From: Ramlibacter terrae
Lineage (GTDB): Bacteria; Pseudomonadota; Gammaproteobacteria; Burkholderiales; Burkholderiaceae_C
DNA length: 64,000 bases
Direction: 5' to 3'
Assembly: GCA_013127575.1 (NCBI GenBank)
Contig: CP053418.1
Coordinates: 4,278,001 to 4,342,000 of the forward strand
Shown in pieces: positions 32,283-41,169 of this stretch (positions within the stretch are counted from its first letter, which is position 1; every line of letters begins with the position of its first letter). The position numbers and the translations under genes were made by a program. Below the pieces are notes generated by a model. The model was not told the origin of the DNA. It was given only the letters and a program-made list of their open reading frames with translations, and ran no database searches.

Positions 32283-33044
32283 ATGAGCGCAACGCCTCGC
32301 CGCACCGTGCTGGTCACCGGCGCCGCCCGCCGGCTGGGCCGCGCCATCGCGCTGGAGCTCGCCGCGGCGGGCTGGCAGGTGGCGGTGCACTACCGTGGTT
32401 CGGAAGCGGAAGCGCGGCAGACGGTGGCGGACTGCGCGGCCCACGCGCCCGCGCAGGCGTTCCGGGCGGACCTTTCCGACGAAGCCGCCGTGCGTGCGCT
32501 GGTGCCGGAGGTGGCGCAACACTTCGGCAGCCTCGACGCGGTCGTCAACAACGCCTCCGTGTTCGAGCACGACGCCATCGGCAGCTTCTCGCATGCCAAG
32601 TTGGCGACGCACATCGCCACCAACACGGCGGCGCCGATCCTGCTCGCCCGGGCGCTGCACGCGCACCTGCAGTCGCGCTCCGGCAGCGGCGCGGCGGTGA
32701 ACCTGCTGGACCAGAAGCTGTGGAACCCGAACCCCGACTTCCTGAGCTACACGCTCTCGAAGGCCGCGCTGGAAGCGGCGACGACCTTGCTGGCACAAGC
32801 CCTCGCGCCCCGGCTGCGCGTGGTGGGCGTGGCGCCGGGCCTCACGCTCACGAGCCACATGCTGTCGCAGGAGAAGTTCGAGGCGCTGCACAAGCTCTCG
32901 CCGCTCGGGCGTTCGTCCACGCCGGAAGACGTGGCGAAGACCGTGCGTTTCGCGCTGGAGAACGCGTCGATCACCGGCACCACGCTGCTGGTCGACGGCG
33001 GCCAGCACCTGATGAAGTTCGACCGCGATTTCTCGCTGATGTGA
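32283..33044 (+). CDS. Short-chain dehydrogenase/reductase, pteridine-reductase-like
   Basis: An intact 253-residue SDR. The NADPH site is LVTGAARRLGRAIALELAAAG, and HYRGSEAE fits NADPH preference. NNASVFEHD and the catalytic Tyr-Lys pair SYTLSKAALE follow LLDQKLWNPNPDF. The sequence pattern matches bacterial pteridine reductase (FolM-like). Its stop overlaps the folB ATG by ATGA, which places it in folate metabolism. Confidence 0.85.
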   Translation: MSATPRRTVLVTGAARRLGRAIALELAAAGWQVAVHYRGSEAEARQTVADCAAHAPAQAFRADLSDEAAVRALVPEVAQHFGSLDAVVNNASVFEHDAIGSFSHAKLATHIATNTAAPILLARALHAHLQSRSGSGAAVNLLDQKLWNPNPDFLSYTLSKAALEAATTLLAQALAPRLRVVGVAPGLTLTSHMLSQEKFEALHKLSPLGRSSTPEDVAKTVRFALENASITGTTLLVDGGQHLMKFDRDFSLM

Positions 33045-33414
33045 TGACCACCGACGCCGGCAACCAGATCCTCACGCTCGAAGGGCTGCGCTTTGCCGCC
33101 AACCCGGGCATCCTCGACCACGAGAAGACGGCGCCGCAGCCGATCCGGGTCGACGCCGAACTGAACCGGGGGCGCAACCGCTGCTGCCCAGCGACGACGA
33201 CATCCATCACGTGCTCGACTACCGCAAGGTCCGCCGCATCATCATCGACGAGTGCACCGCCGTGCACGTGAACCTGCTGGAGACGCTGATCGGCAAGGTG
33301 GCGCACCGGCTGATGCAGTTGCCCGGGGTGATCGGCGTGCGCGTGCGGATCGCCAAGCTGGAGATCTTCGACGATTGCGAGGTGGCGATCCGGGTGGAGA
33401 CGGGGCGCTGGTAG
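33044..33414 (+). CDS. folB: Dihydroneopterin aldolase
   Basis: Folate pathway aldolase acting on 7,8-dihydroneopterin. The fold start is ILTLEGLRFAANPGILDHEK. After a frame change near 33170 come HHVLDYRKVRRIIIDEC and LLETLIGKVAHRLMQLPGVIGVRVRIAKLEIFDDCE, with the conserved Glu and Lys. It is translationally coupled to the pteridine reductase. The stop TAG ends at 33414, and the mobile element begins five bases later. Without that element the membrane gene now at 57950 would lie 13 bp downstream. Confidence 0.9.
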
Positions 33415-33418
33415 CAGG

Positions 33419-33445
33419 TGTCGGGAACAATTAAGTTTGCAGACG
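33419..33445 (+). repeat. Left terminal inverted repeat
   Basis: It starts TGTCGGGAACAATTAAG and continues TTTGCAGACG. It pairs with the complement of 57909-57935 at 24 of 27 positions; the mismatches are position 6 (G/T) and two further short spots. It lies immediately downstream of the folB stop. Confidence 0.88.
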
Positions 33446-33517
33446 AATAAATAAGTCTGCAAACAACGGGCATACGGATCAACCACTTACGTGCGCCGTG
33501 GCGGCAAGTTTGCAGGA
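33433..33517 (+). repeat. Three direct repeats at the left end (candidate transposase-binding sites)
   Basis: The 12-mer AAGTTTGCAGAC at 33433-33444 recurs as AAGTCTGCAAAC at 33453-33464 and AAGTTTGCAGGA at 33506-33517, all in the same orientation. Spaced repeats of about this size at the ends are the hallmark of TnsB/TniA binding sites. The first two also form a perfect 10-bp inverted pair (33435-33444 with 33455-33464). Confidence 0.65.
33499..33514 (+). promoter_or_regulatory. Candidate sigma54 promoter upstream of mrr
   Basis: TGGCGGCAAGTTTGCA has GG at 33500-33501 and GC at 33512-33513 with the required ten-base gap, a perfect TGGC and a perfect TTGCA, but weak bases between. Predicted start is near 33525, leaving an 83-base leader. 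The -12 part overlaps the third end repeat, so the match could be coincidental. Confidence 0.35.
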
Positions 33518-33607
33518 TGCGAACCTGAGCGCGCGCCCTTACCCGGACGGGTGGTTGCCTGCGGCGGTGGATGGGATGCATGATCCCAGCCAAAAAACCG
33601 TACCTGT

Positions 33608-34519
33608 ATGGCCGAAATCACCCGCCGCCGAACTGGCGAGCTCCTTCGCGAACTGTTCAGCATTCTGATGGCAGCCCCTGAGGGGCTCCGTGCCAGTGAC
33701 GCGCTAAAGGCACTCGCCGACCGGGTGACGTTGACGCCGTACGAAGCTGACTCCTACGACTCGGGTGGGCGCAGGTTCGACAAGATCGTCCGCTTTGCGA
33801 CCGTGGATTGCGTGAAGGCAGGTTGGCTTGTCAAAGACAAGGGAATCTGGACCATCACCGACGAAGGCCGAAAGGCACACGTCGAGCTGAAGGACCCCGA
33901 GGCGTTTTATCGGCGCGCGTGCAAGCTGTACGCCGAATGGAAGGCCTCGCAACCGGACTCGGAGACTCCCCGTCTCCGGGCACCCCCGCCTCCATTTCGA
34001 CCGACGACACCGAAAGCGCAGCCAAAGCTGTCAGCGTGACGTTCGAGGAGGCGGAGGAACAGGCCTGGGCAGAAATCTCGCAGTACCTCAAGTCCATGAA
34101 CCCGTACGACTTTCAGGACCTCGTGGCGGACCTTCTGAGGGCGATGTCCTATCACGTGTCATGGGTCTCACCCCCGGAAAGGACGGCGGCCGGACATCCT
34201 TGCGTGGCCGGATGCACTCGGGACCAAACCCCCACGCATCAAGGTTCAAGTGAAGCGCCAAGAGCAGGCGATCGGCGTCGATGGTCTGCGGTCCTTTATG
34301 GCGCTTCTCGGCGATGACGACGTCGGCCTGTTTGTCTGCACGGGCGGCTTTACCAAGGATGCGGAATCAGAGGCTCGGACGCAGGAAAAGCGACGGGTGC
34401 GGCTCATTGGCCTAGAGAAGCTATTTGATCTCTGGGATGAGCACTACGAGAGGCTGAGCGACCGAGCTCGGAGGCGTTTGCCCCTTCGGTCCATTCGCTT
34501 CCTAGCGCCGGGCGGCTGA
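33608..34519 (+). CDS. Mrr-type restriction endonuclease
   Basis: An N-terminal winged-helix Mrr_N-like domain (ELLRELFSILMAAPEGLRAS, then ALADRV and VDCVKAGWLVKDKGIWTITDEGRKA) and a C-terminal Mrr catalytic domain. The catalytic core begins MNPYDFQDLVADLLRAMSYHVSWVSPP. The nuclease motif, after repair, reads GKDGGRDILAWP with PPRIKVQVKRQ (Asp plus QxK). Two frame changes, near 33960 and at 34195 (one G missing), interrupt it. Such enzymes cut methylated or foreign DNA. It is the first gene of the mobile element and ends 84 bases before the CARF regulator. Confidence 0.82.
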
Positions 34520-34536
34520 TCGGGGATTCTCCGGTT

Positions 34537-34564
34537 TTGGGCCGCGGCCGCAACCCGGTATAAA
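34537..34564 (+). promoter_or_regulatory. Candidate sigma70 promoter of the CARF regulator
   Basis: TTGGGC (34537-34542) and TATAAA (34559-34564) are separated by 16 bases, with a predicted start near 34571. This is a vegetative-type promoter for the activator gene, as expected for a regulator that must be present before induction. Confidence 0.45.
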
Positions 34565-34577
34565 AACTTTTACGCGA

Positions 34578-34619
34578 ACGATTGTCCCGTTTATCATCGA
34601 CAGATGAGCGGGCAATCGT
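34578..34619 (+). promoter_or_regulatory. Inverted repeat spanning the start codon of the CARF regulator
   Basis: ACGATTGTCCCG (34578-34589) pairs with CGGGCAATCGT (34609-34619) with one bulged T. The ATG at 34604 lies in the loop. As RNA it would hide or expose the start; as DNA it could be an autoregulatory operator. Confidence 0.45.
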
Positions 34620-36127
34620 GGCTAATCGCCTGGATCGGGAAGACCGACCACGAGGCGGCAGAAGGAAAGTTGGGCAAAGACGTTGGCCCAATTGCCACTG
34701 CACTTACCGGCGAGCCCCGGTACAGCCGAATCTATCTGCTGACAAACTACGACTTCGCGCGCAGCAAGCGCTTCTGCGCCTGGCTGGAGAAGACAACGGG
34801 GTACGACTCAAAGCAGGTTGACCTGTACCAAGTCGACCTCGAGAGCCCGATCGACTACGCAGGGATCTACGCCGCAGTCTCTGCGAATCTCAAGGGCGCA
34901 GGCCTGCCCCGCGAGGACGTGGAACTGACGTTCCATCTCAGCCCGGGCACTCCCGCGATGGCGGCGATCTGGATCATCCTTTCCAAGACGCGTTTTCCGG
35001 CCAAGCTCATACAAACGTCTCGCGAGCGTGGCCTCGAGCCGGTGAACTTCTTCTTTGACCTGGCAAGCGACTTCCTTCCGGAGTTCCTCCAGCGAAGCGG
35101 TGAGCGTATTACCCGGTTGGCCGAAGGAGCCAAGGAGCTCGCGCCCGCGTTCGACAAGATCATCCATCGGAGTACTGCGATACGACAGCAGATCGAGCTG
35201 GCTCGCCGCATCGCAGTTCTCGACGTGCCGGTTCTCGTCCTCGGCGAAACAGGCACAGGCAAGGAGTTGTTCGCCGAGGCGATCCACGCGGCCAGCCCTC
35301 GAAGTGCCAAGCCGTTCATTGCCGTGAACTGCGGCGCAATTGCCCCCGAGCTGGCCAGCTCAGAGCTGTTCGGGCACAAGCGAGGCGCGTTCACCAGTGC
35401 CGTGGCAGATCGCAAGGGGCACTTCCGGGAGGCAGATGGCGGCACTCTCTTCCTAGACGAAGTTGGAGATCTGCCGCTCGACACGCAAGTGCGCCTGCTA
35501 AGGGCACTCCAGACCGGCGAGGTCACCCTTCTCGGGGCGTCCAAGCCCGTGAAAGTTAATGTCCGGATCGTGGCGGCGACCCACCGTGACCTCGCTTCGG
35601 ATGTTGCAGCGGGGCGATTCCGGGAAGACCTGTTTCACCGGTTAGCGGTCGGGATTCTGCGTCTGCCGCCTCTGCGAGAACGAGATCAGGACGCGGCGAT
35701 GTTGATCGAACACTTCCTGGCGCAGATCAACGCGGATGCCAAAGGGCGCCCGGAGGCACAGGAGAAGAAACTTTCTGAAGGAGCAAAGAAAGTTCTCCAA
35801 TCTTACGAGTGGCCGGGCAACATCCGGGAGCTTTACCACACGCTCGTGCGAGCAGCGATCTGGTCCAAGGGGCCTAGTATCAGCGCCGAAGATGCTCAAG
35901 CCGCGCTGCTTCAGATTCGGCGGCAAGGCGACACCGTTCTGGGGCGACCTCTCACGCAAGGCTTTGATTTAAAACGAATTTTGGACGAAGTTGCTCGGGA
36001 CTACATCGCCCGGGCGCTGAAGCAATCGGGTGACCGAAAGACGGTGGCGGCCGAGCTGCTCGGCTTCCCGAACTACCAGACGTTTGGCAACTGGATGAAG
36101 CGCCTTGGCGTGGACTCCACCGACTAG
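34604..36127 (+). CDS. CARF-domain sigma54-dependent transcriptional activator (RtcR-like architecture)
   Basis: An intact 507-residue protein with three domains. Residues 1-165 look like a CARF ligand domain: WLIAWIGKTDH, RIYLLTNYDFARSKRF, and the signature LTFHLSPGTPAMAAIWIIL with LIQTSRERG. Residues 190-425 are the AAA+ activator: Walker A VLGETGTGKELFAEAIH, a GAFTSA loop (variant of the sigma54-contacting GAFTGA), Walker B GGTLFLDEVGDL, and the arginine-finger region FREDLFHRLAV. Residues 450-507 are a Fis-type helix-turn-helix (RKTVAAELLGFPNYQTFGNW). CARF domains bind cyclic nucleotides in CRISPR and RtcR proteins; the ligand here is unknown. hsdR starts 34 bp downstream. Confidence 0.85.
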   Translation: MSGQSWLIAWIGKTDHEAAEGKLGKDVGPIATALTGEPRYSRIYLLTNYDFARSKRFCAWLEKTTGYDSKQVDLYQVDLESPIDYAGIYAAVSANLKGAGLPREDVELTFHLSPGTPAMAAIWIILSKTRFPAKLIQTSRERGLEPVNFFFDLASDFLPEFLQRSGERITRLAEGAKELAPAFDKIIHRSTAIRQQIELARRIAVLDVPVLVLGETGTGKELFAEAIHAASPRSAKPFIAVNCGAIAPELASSELFGHKRGAFTSAVADRKGHFREADGGTLFLDEVGDLPLDTQVRLLRALQTGEVTLLGASKPVKVNVRIVAATHRDLASDVAAGRFREDLFHRLAVGILRLPPLRERDQDAAMLIEHFLAQINADAKGRPEAQEKKLSEGAKKVLQSYEWPGNIRELYHTLVRAAIWSKGPSISAEDAQAALLQIRRQGDTVLGRPLTQGFDLKRILDEVARDYIARALKQSGDRKTVAAELLGFPNYQTFGNWMKRLGVDSTD

Positions 36128-36134
36128 GGAGGGC

Positions 36135-36150
36135 TGGCAAGGTTTTCGCT
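36135..36150 (+). promoter_or_regulatory. Candidate sigma54 promoter of the hsdRMS operon
   Basis: TGGCAAGGTTTTCGCT matches TGGCAC-N5-TTGCW with GG at 36136-36137 and GC at 36148-36149, ten bases apart. It lies in the 34-bp gap between the sigma54 activator and hsdR. The predicted start at about 36160 is almost at the ATG (36162), implying a very short leader or use of a downstream start. Confidence 0.5.
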
Positions 36151-36161
36151 GTAGAGGGTCT

Positions 36162-39100
36162 ATGCCCGACGCGAACGCCCGTCAGATGTGGATGCAGGAC
36201 CTTCGATCACTGAACTTCGAGCCGCTGCGTGCTGCGTTTCCAGACCTCGCCAACATGGGCGGGTACGCAGAGCACTATGCACACTCGGACCCTGAGAGTG
36301 CGCTGGTGAAGTTGCGCAATTTCGCGGAGCGCGTCGTCGATCACATTTACACGGCACAGAAGCTGGTCCGAGCACCGCAGTCCAACTTCGTTGACCTGCT
36401 GAACAACAGCAGCTTCCGCATGGTCGCCACGGACCTGGTGCTAGACAAGCTGCATCTCCTCCGCAAGCTCGGTAACCGTGCCGCGCACGGCGAGGGAGTT
36501 CAGGTTATCGACGCTGTCCGTTGCGTGCGTGAAGCGTGGCAACTGGCCCGCTGGCTGCACGTCACCTTTCTGGCAGGCAAGCCAGCCGACTTCGCTGACT
36601 TCAAGAACCCGCCAGTAGAGGGCATCGACAGTAAAGCGGAGATCAAGCGCAAGGCCAAGGCGCTCGCCGAAGAAAACGCCGTCAAAGAGGAGCGCCTCAG
36701 GCAGGCGCTTCAAGAACTTGCGGACCTGAGAGCGGCAGACAACGAGTCCAAGCCCGCGTCGCATCCGCAGTCCGATCCGCCCACCGAGGTGTTGGCCAAA
36801 CAACAGCGGGCTTCAGCAGCCGCTGCCGCTCAGCTCCATTTCACGGAAGACAACACCCGCAAGTGGTTGATCGACCGAGACCTCCGGCTTGCAGGTTGGG
36901 ATGTCCCGGCCGGAACGACCAGCAGCGATTCCGTTGGACAAGAAGTCGAAGTGCATCACCAGCCGACCGGGAGTGGTGTCGGATACTGCGACTACGTGCT
37001 ATGGGACGACAACGGGAAGCCTCTGGCCATCGTCGAAGCCAAGAAGACGAAGGTTGACGCTCGGCAAGGGCAGCGACAAGCAGAGTTGTATGCAAACGGC
37101 CCGGAGAAGATGCACGGTCAGCGGCCGATGATCTTCTTCACCAATGGTCATGACATCTGGCTGTGGGACGATGCCGCCGGCTACCCACCACGCGCGCTTT
37201 ACGGATTTCTGTCCAAGGACTCCCTCCAGTACCGTGTAGGATTCCAGCGAAGAGAGCGCCGGACTTGATCAAGGTGCGTCCCGACCCCATCATCGCCGGG
37301 CGCCTTTACCAGATCGAGTCCATCACTCGGGTTGCTGAGCGCTTTACCGCTCGCCATCGGAAGGCACTGATCGTCCGGCCACGGGCACAGGAAAGACCCG
37401 CGTTGCAATCGCTCTCGCCAAGCTCTTGATCGAGGCTCGCTGGGCGAAGCGCATCCTCTTCTTGTGCGACCGCAAGGAACTGCGCAGGCAGGCCAAGAAT
37501 GCGTTCAACGACTACCTGAACGAGCCGCTGTACGTCGTCGGTCAACCAAACGACATCGGTAAGCTCGATGCGCGGATCTACATCGGCATTTACCAAGGCC
37601 TGATCAACGACTACGAGGCCTTCGACGTTGGATTCTTCGACCTCGTCATTGCGGACGAGTCGCACCGTTCGATCTACAACCTCTACGGCGACCTGTTCAA
37701 GTACTTCGACGCGCTGCAGATCGGCCTCACGGCTACGCCGGTGGAGATGGTTAGTCGCAGCACATGCCAGCTGTTCGGATGCGATTACAAACTGCCAACC
37801 GCCAACTACCCCCTTGAACAGGCGATCGCCGACGGCAACCTGGTGCCATTCAGGGTGGTGGCGCACACCACCAAGTTCTTGCGCGAGGGGATCAAAGCCA
37901 AGCACCTGACTGATGAACAGATCGCCGCGCTGGAAGATCAGGGCATCGACCCGAACACGCTCGACTTCGATGCGAAGGAGATCGATGACGCTGTGTTCAA
38001 CAAGGACACCAACCGCGTCATCCTGCGTAACCTGATGGAAAGCGGCATCCGCGATGGTGAAGGTCAACTGCCCGGCAAGACGATCGTCTTCGCTCGCAAC
38101 ATTGATCACGCCCGCCTGCTAGCCAGCCTTTTCGATGAGATGTACCCGCAGTTCGCGGGCAAGCTATGTCGGGTCATTCACTCGCAGGAACCGCGAGCGG
38201 AAGACCTGATCGACCAGTTCAAGTCCAACAACGAGCTGCGCATCGCAATTTCGGTCGACATGCTCGACACAGGTATTGACGTTCCGGAAGTGGTGAATCT
38301 GGTGTTCGCCAAGCCGGTCAGGAGCAAGGTGAAGTTCTGGCAGATGATCGGCCGCGGTACCCGCCTATGCAAAAACCTGTTCGGCCCAGGTCTCGACAAG
38401 ACCGAGTTCTTGATCTTCGATCATTGGGGCAACTTCGCATTCCACGACCTGAATGTTGAAGAGGCAGAGCCCTCGATCACCAAACCTCTGACACAACGTC
38501 GGTACGAAGCGCGCATTGACCTGGCGACCCAGTCGCTCGCCCGCTCCGACATCCCGGCTTTTGATTCCATCGCCATCCTGCTACAGAAGGACGCTGCAGC
38601 CCTTCCTGACGGGGCGATCGCCGTGCGGGAGCATTGGCAAGCGGTCCAGCTCGCTCGCGACGCCAAGATCGTCCATCAGTTCGCCCCAGCTACGCGGCAG
38701 ATCCTGTTTGAGTCGGTAGCGCCGCTGATGAATGCCATTGATGTCCGCGGGCAAGGCGATGCGCTGCGTTGGGACTTGCTGCTGGTCAAAGCCCAAGCCG
38801 CAGCAATCAATGCGCCCGGTGTGAACAACCCGCACCGCGCCGACGTACTCGCCTGGATCGACCGATTGCCGCCGCACCTGAACCCGGTGCGAGCCAAGGC
38901 AGACCAGCTAAAGGCGCTCCGGTCTGACATTTTCTGGGAAACCGCGACCTTCGCCGCGCTGGAAGCTGCGCGCGAGGCATTGCGCGACGTCATTCACTTG
39001 GCTGAGCCCGCTAGTCCTCCGCCTCCGCCACCATTGGTGACTCGGCTCGACATCCGCGAAGACACGGCTGAATTCGAGATCACCATTCGTCCGACGCGAA

Positions 39101-39591
39101 TCAAGTCGGTGGACTACGGCATCTACCGCAAGGCAGTGCAGTCGGTGTTGGAGCCGCTGTTCGAAACCGACCCGGTTCTCAAGAAGATCCGCCGTGGCGA
39201 GCCGGTGACGGACGACGAGTTGAACCGTCTGAACAGTCTGCTGCACACGCTCAACCCGGACGTTAAACTGGCGACGCTCCGCGAATTTTTCCCTGACACC
39301 GCCGTGCCGCTGGCCAGCATCTTGCGCAGCATCGTTGGGCACGACCACGAGGCAGTTGAAGCTCGGTTCACAGAGTTTGCGCAGGCCCACCCGCTGAACA
39401 GCCTGCAACTGCGATTTCTGGCGCTACTGAAGGAGCACATTCGGCAGTACGGCGCCCTGACGCCCGAGAAGCTTTTCGAGCCGCCGTTCACCACCATTCA
39501 CGCCGAAGGCCTAGGCGGCATTTTCCCTAACGACCAACAACTCAATGAGGTGGTGTGCGACTGGTGCGCAGTTTCGGCGAACCGATCGTAG
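36162..39591 (+). CDS. hsdR: Type I restriction enzyme, R (endonuclease/translocase) subunit
   Basis: About 1140 residues after repair. An N-terminal DUF4145-like segment ([30 protein letters not shown]) leads to a coiled linker. The nuclease domain has [22 protein letters not shown], the PD-(D/E)xK residues. The SF2 helicase follows: Walker [20 protein letters not shown]-like [16 protein letters not shown], and motif [11 protein letters not shown]. An EcoEI-type C-terminal domain ends it. Frame changes lie near 37255 and at 37378, the latter just before Walker A. It forms the restriction motor with HsdM and HsdS and cuts unmodified DNA. Confidence 0.93.
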
Positions 39592-39624
39592 TGCCCCTCA
39601 CTACCTAATAAATCTTTCGACCCC

Positions 39625-41169
39625 ATGATTACCGGCGATCTCAAGAACCGAATCGACAGCCTCTGGACTGAGTTTTGGACGGGTGGCATTACGAACCCAC
39701 TCACAGTTATCGAGCAGATCACCTTCCTAATGTACAGCCGACTTCTGGACATGCAGGAACGCAAGGATGAGAAACGCGCGTCCGTTACTGGGAAGCGGCA
39801 CTCCAGCCGCTTCAGCAAGGAGGAGCAGGACTGCCGCTGGGAGACTTGGCGCCACTATGGCGCAGAACAGATGCTGGCTCACGTGCGCGATCGAGTGTTT
39901 CCGCACTTTAGGCGCCTTGCAGAGAGAAGCACAGGGAGTGGCAGCCATTTCGCCGCGTTCATGAAGGACGCGCAGCTAATGATTCAAAAGCCTTCACTGC
40001 TGGTTCGCGCCGTTAACGCCATCCAAGACCTGCCCTTGGAGCGTGGCGACACTAAAGGGGATCTCTACGAGTATCTACTCAGTAAGCTCACCACGGCTGG
40101 GATTAATGGCCAGTTCCGTACGCCACGGCACATCATTCGGCTCATGGTCGAGCTGATGCAACCCCAGGCCAACGATCGGATCTGCGATCCCGCTTGCGGG
40201 ACGGCGGGGTTTCTAGTTGAGACGTACGAGTACCTTCTCCGGCAGCACACGAGCCCTGCTGGCCGTCACGTAGAAACAGTCGACGGCGAAGAGCAGATCA
40301 CGTACAGCGGAGACCTGCTGGACGGGCACCGGCACCACATCGACACTGACATGTTCCATGCGTTCGACTTCGACGCGACGATGTTGCGGATCGCGACTAT
40401 GAATCTAGTCATGCATGGTGTCGCTGAACCAGACGTGCACTACCAAGACACCTTAAGCCAAAGCTTTGAGGAGCGCCACCCTAAGACGTCGAAGGAAGCA
40501 TTCGACGTTATTTTGGCTAACCCGCCATTCAAGGGCAGCCTAGACGAGCAGGATGTAGCGCCGGACCTCCTGCGCACAGTAAAGACCAAGAAGACGGAGC
40601 TTCTCTTTGTCGCGCTTATCTTGCGCATGCTAAAGATAGGTGGTCGAAGCGCGACCATTGTCCCAGACGGGGTCCTGTTCGGCTCGAGCAAGGCGCATGT
40701 GCAACTTCGCCAGCAGCTGATTGAAAGCAATCAGCTGGAGGCGGTGATCTCCTTGCCCTCTGGAGTATTTAGACCGTACGCAGGCGTTTCCACGGCCATC
40801 ATTCTGTTCGTCAAGGGAGGGAGGACTGACAACGTCTTTTTCTACGACGTGAAATCAGATGGTTTTACGTTGGACGACAAACGCGCTAAGGTCGGCGATG
40901 GTACGGGGGACCTTCCCGATGTACTGCAGGAATACAAGCAGTGGCGCGACACCAAGGCGAGTTTTCCCGACCGAACGGCCAGCGCGTTTACAGTAAGCGC
41001 CGAGGAGATCCGTCGGAACGACTTTGATTTAGCGCTAAACAGGTACAAGCAGCAGACCGTTCACACGGTACAAGAGGAAGGCGACCCTCTCAAGCTCCTA
41101 GACGAACTTGAGCTGATGGAGCGCACCATCTTGTCCGACATCTCTGATCTGAAGGAGCTGATGCGTTGA
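39625..41169 (+). CDS. hsdM: Type I restriction-modification system, M (methyltransferase) subunit
   Basis: An intact 514-residue N6-adenine methyltransferase. The N-terminal helical domain (LKNRIDSLWTEFWTGGITNP) is followed by the SAM motif ICDPACGTAGFLVETYEYLL and the catalytic motif VILANPPFKGS (NPPF). A C-terminal helix (LLDELELMERTILSDISDLK) contacts HsdS. Its last codons overlap the hsdS start by four bases (ATGCGTTGACC), giving translational coupling. It modifies host sites chosen by HsdS and protects from HsdR. Confidence 0.95.
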   Translation: MITGDLKNRIDSLWTEFWTGGITNPLTVIEQITFLMYSRLLDMQERKDEKRASVTGKRHSSRFSKEEQDCRWETWRHYGAEQMLAHVRDRVFPHFRRLAERSTGSGSHFAAFMKDAQLMIQKPSLLVRAVNAIQDLPLERGDTKGDLYEYLLSKLTTAGINGQFRTPRHIIRLMVELMQPQANDRICDPACGTAGFLVETYEYLLRQHTSPAGRHVETVDGEEQITYSGDLLDGHRHHIDTDMFHAFDFDATMLRIATMNLVMHGVAEPDVHYQDTLSQSFEERHPKTSKEAFDVILANPPFKGSLDEQDVAPDLLRTVKTKKTELLFVALILRMLKIGGRSATIVPDGVLFGSSKAHVQLRQQLIESNQLEAVISLPSGVFRPYAGVSTAIILFVKGGRTDNVFFYDVKSDGFTLDDKRAKVGDGTGDLPDVLQEYKQWRDTKASFPDRTASAFTVSAEEIRRNDFDLALNRYKQQTVHTVQEEGDPLKLLDELELMERTILSDISDLKELMR

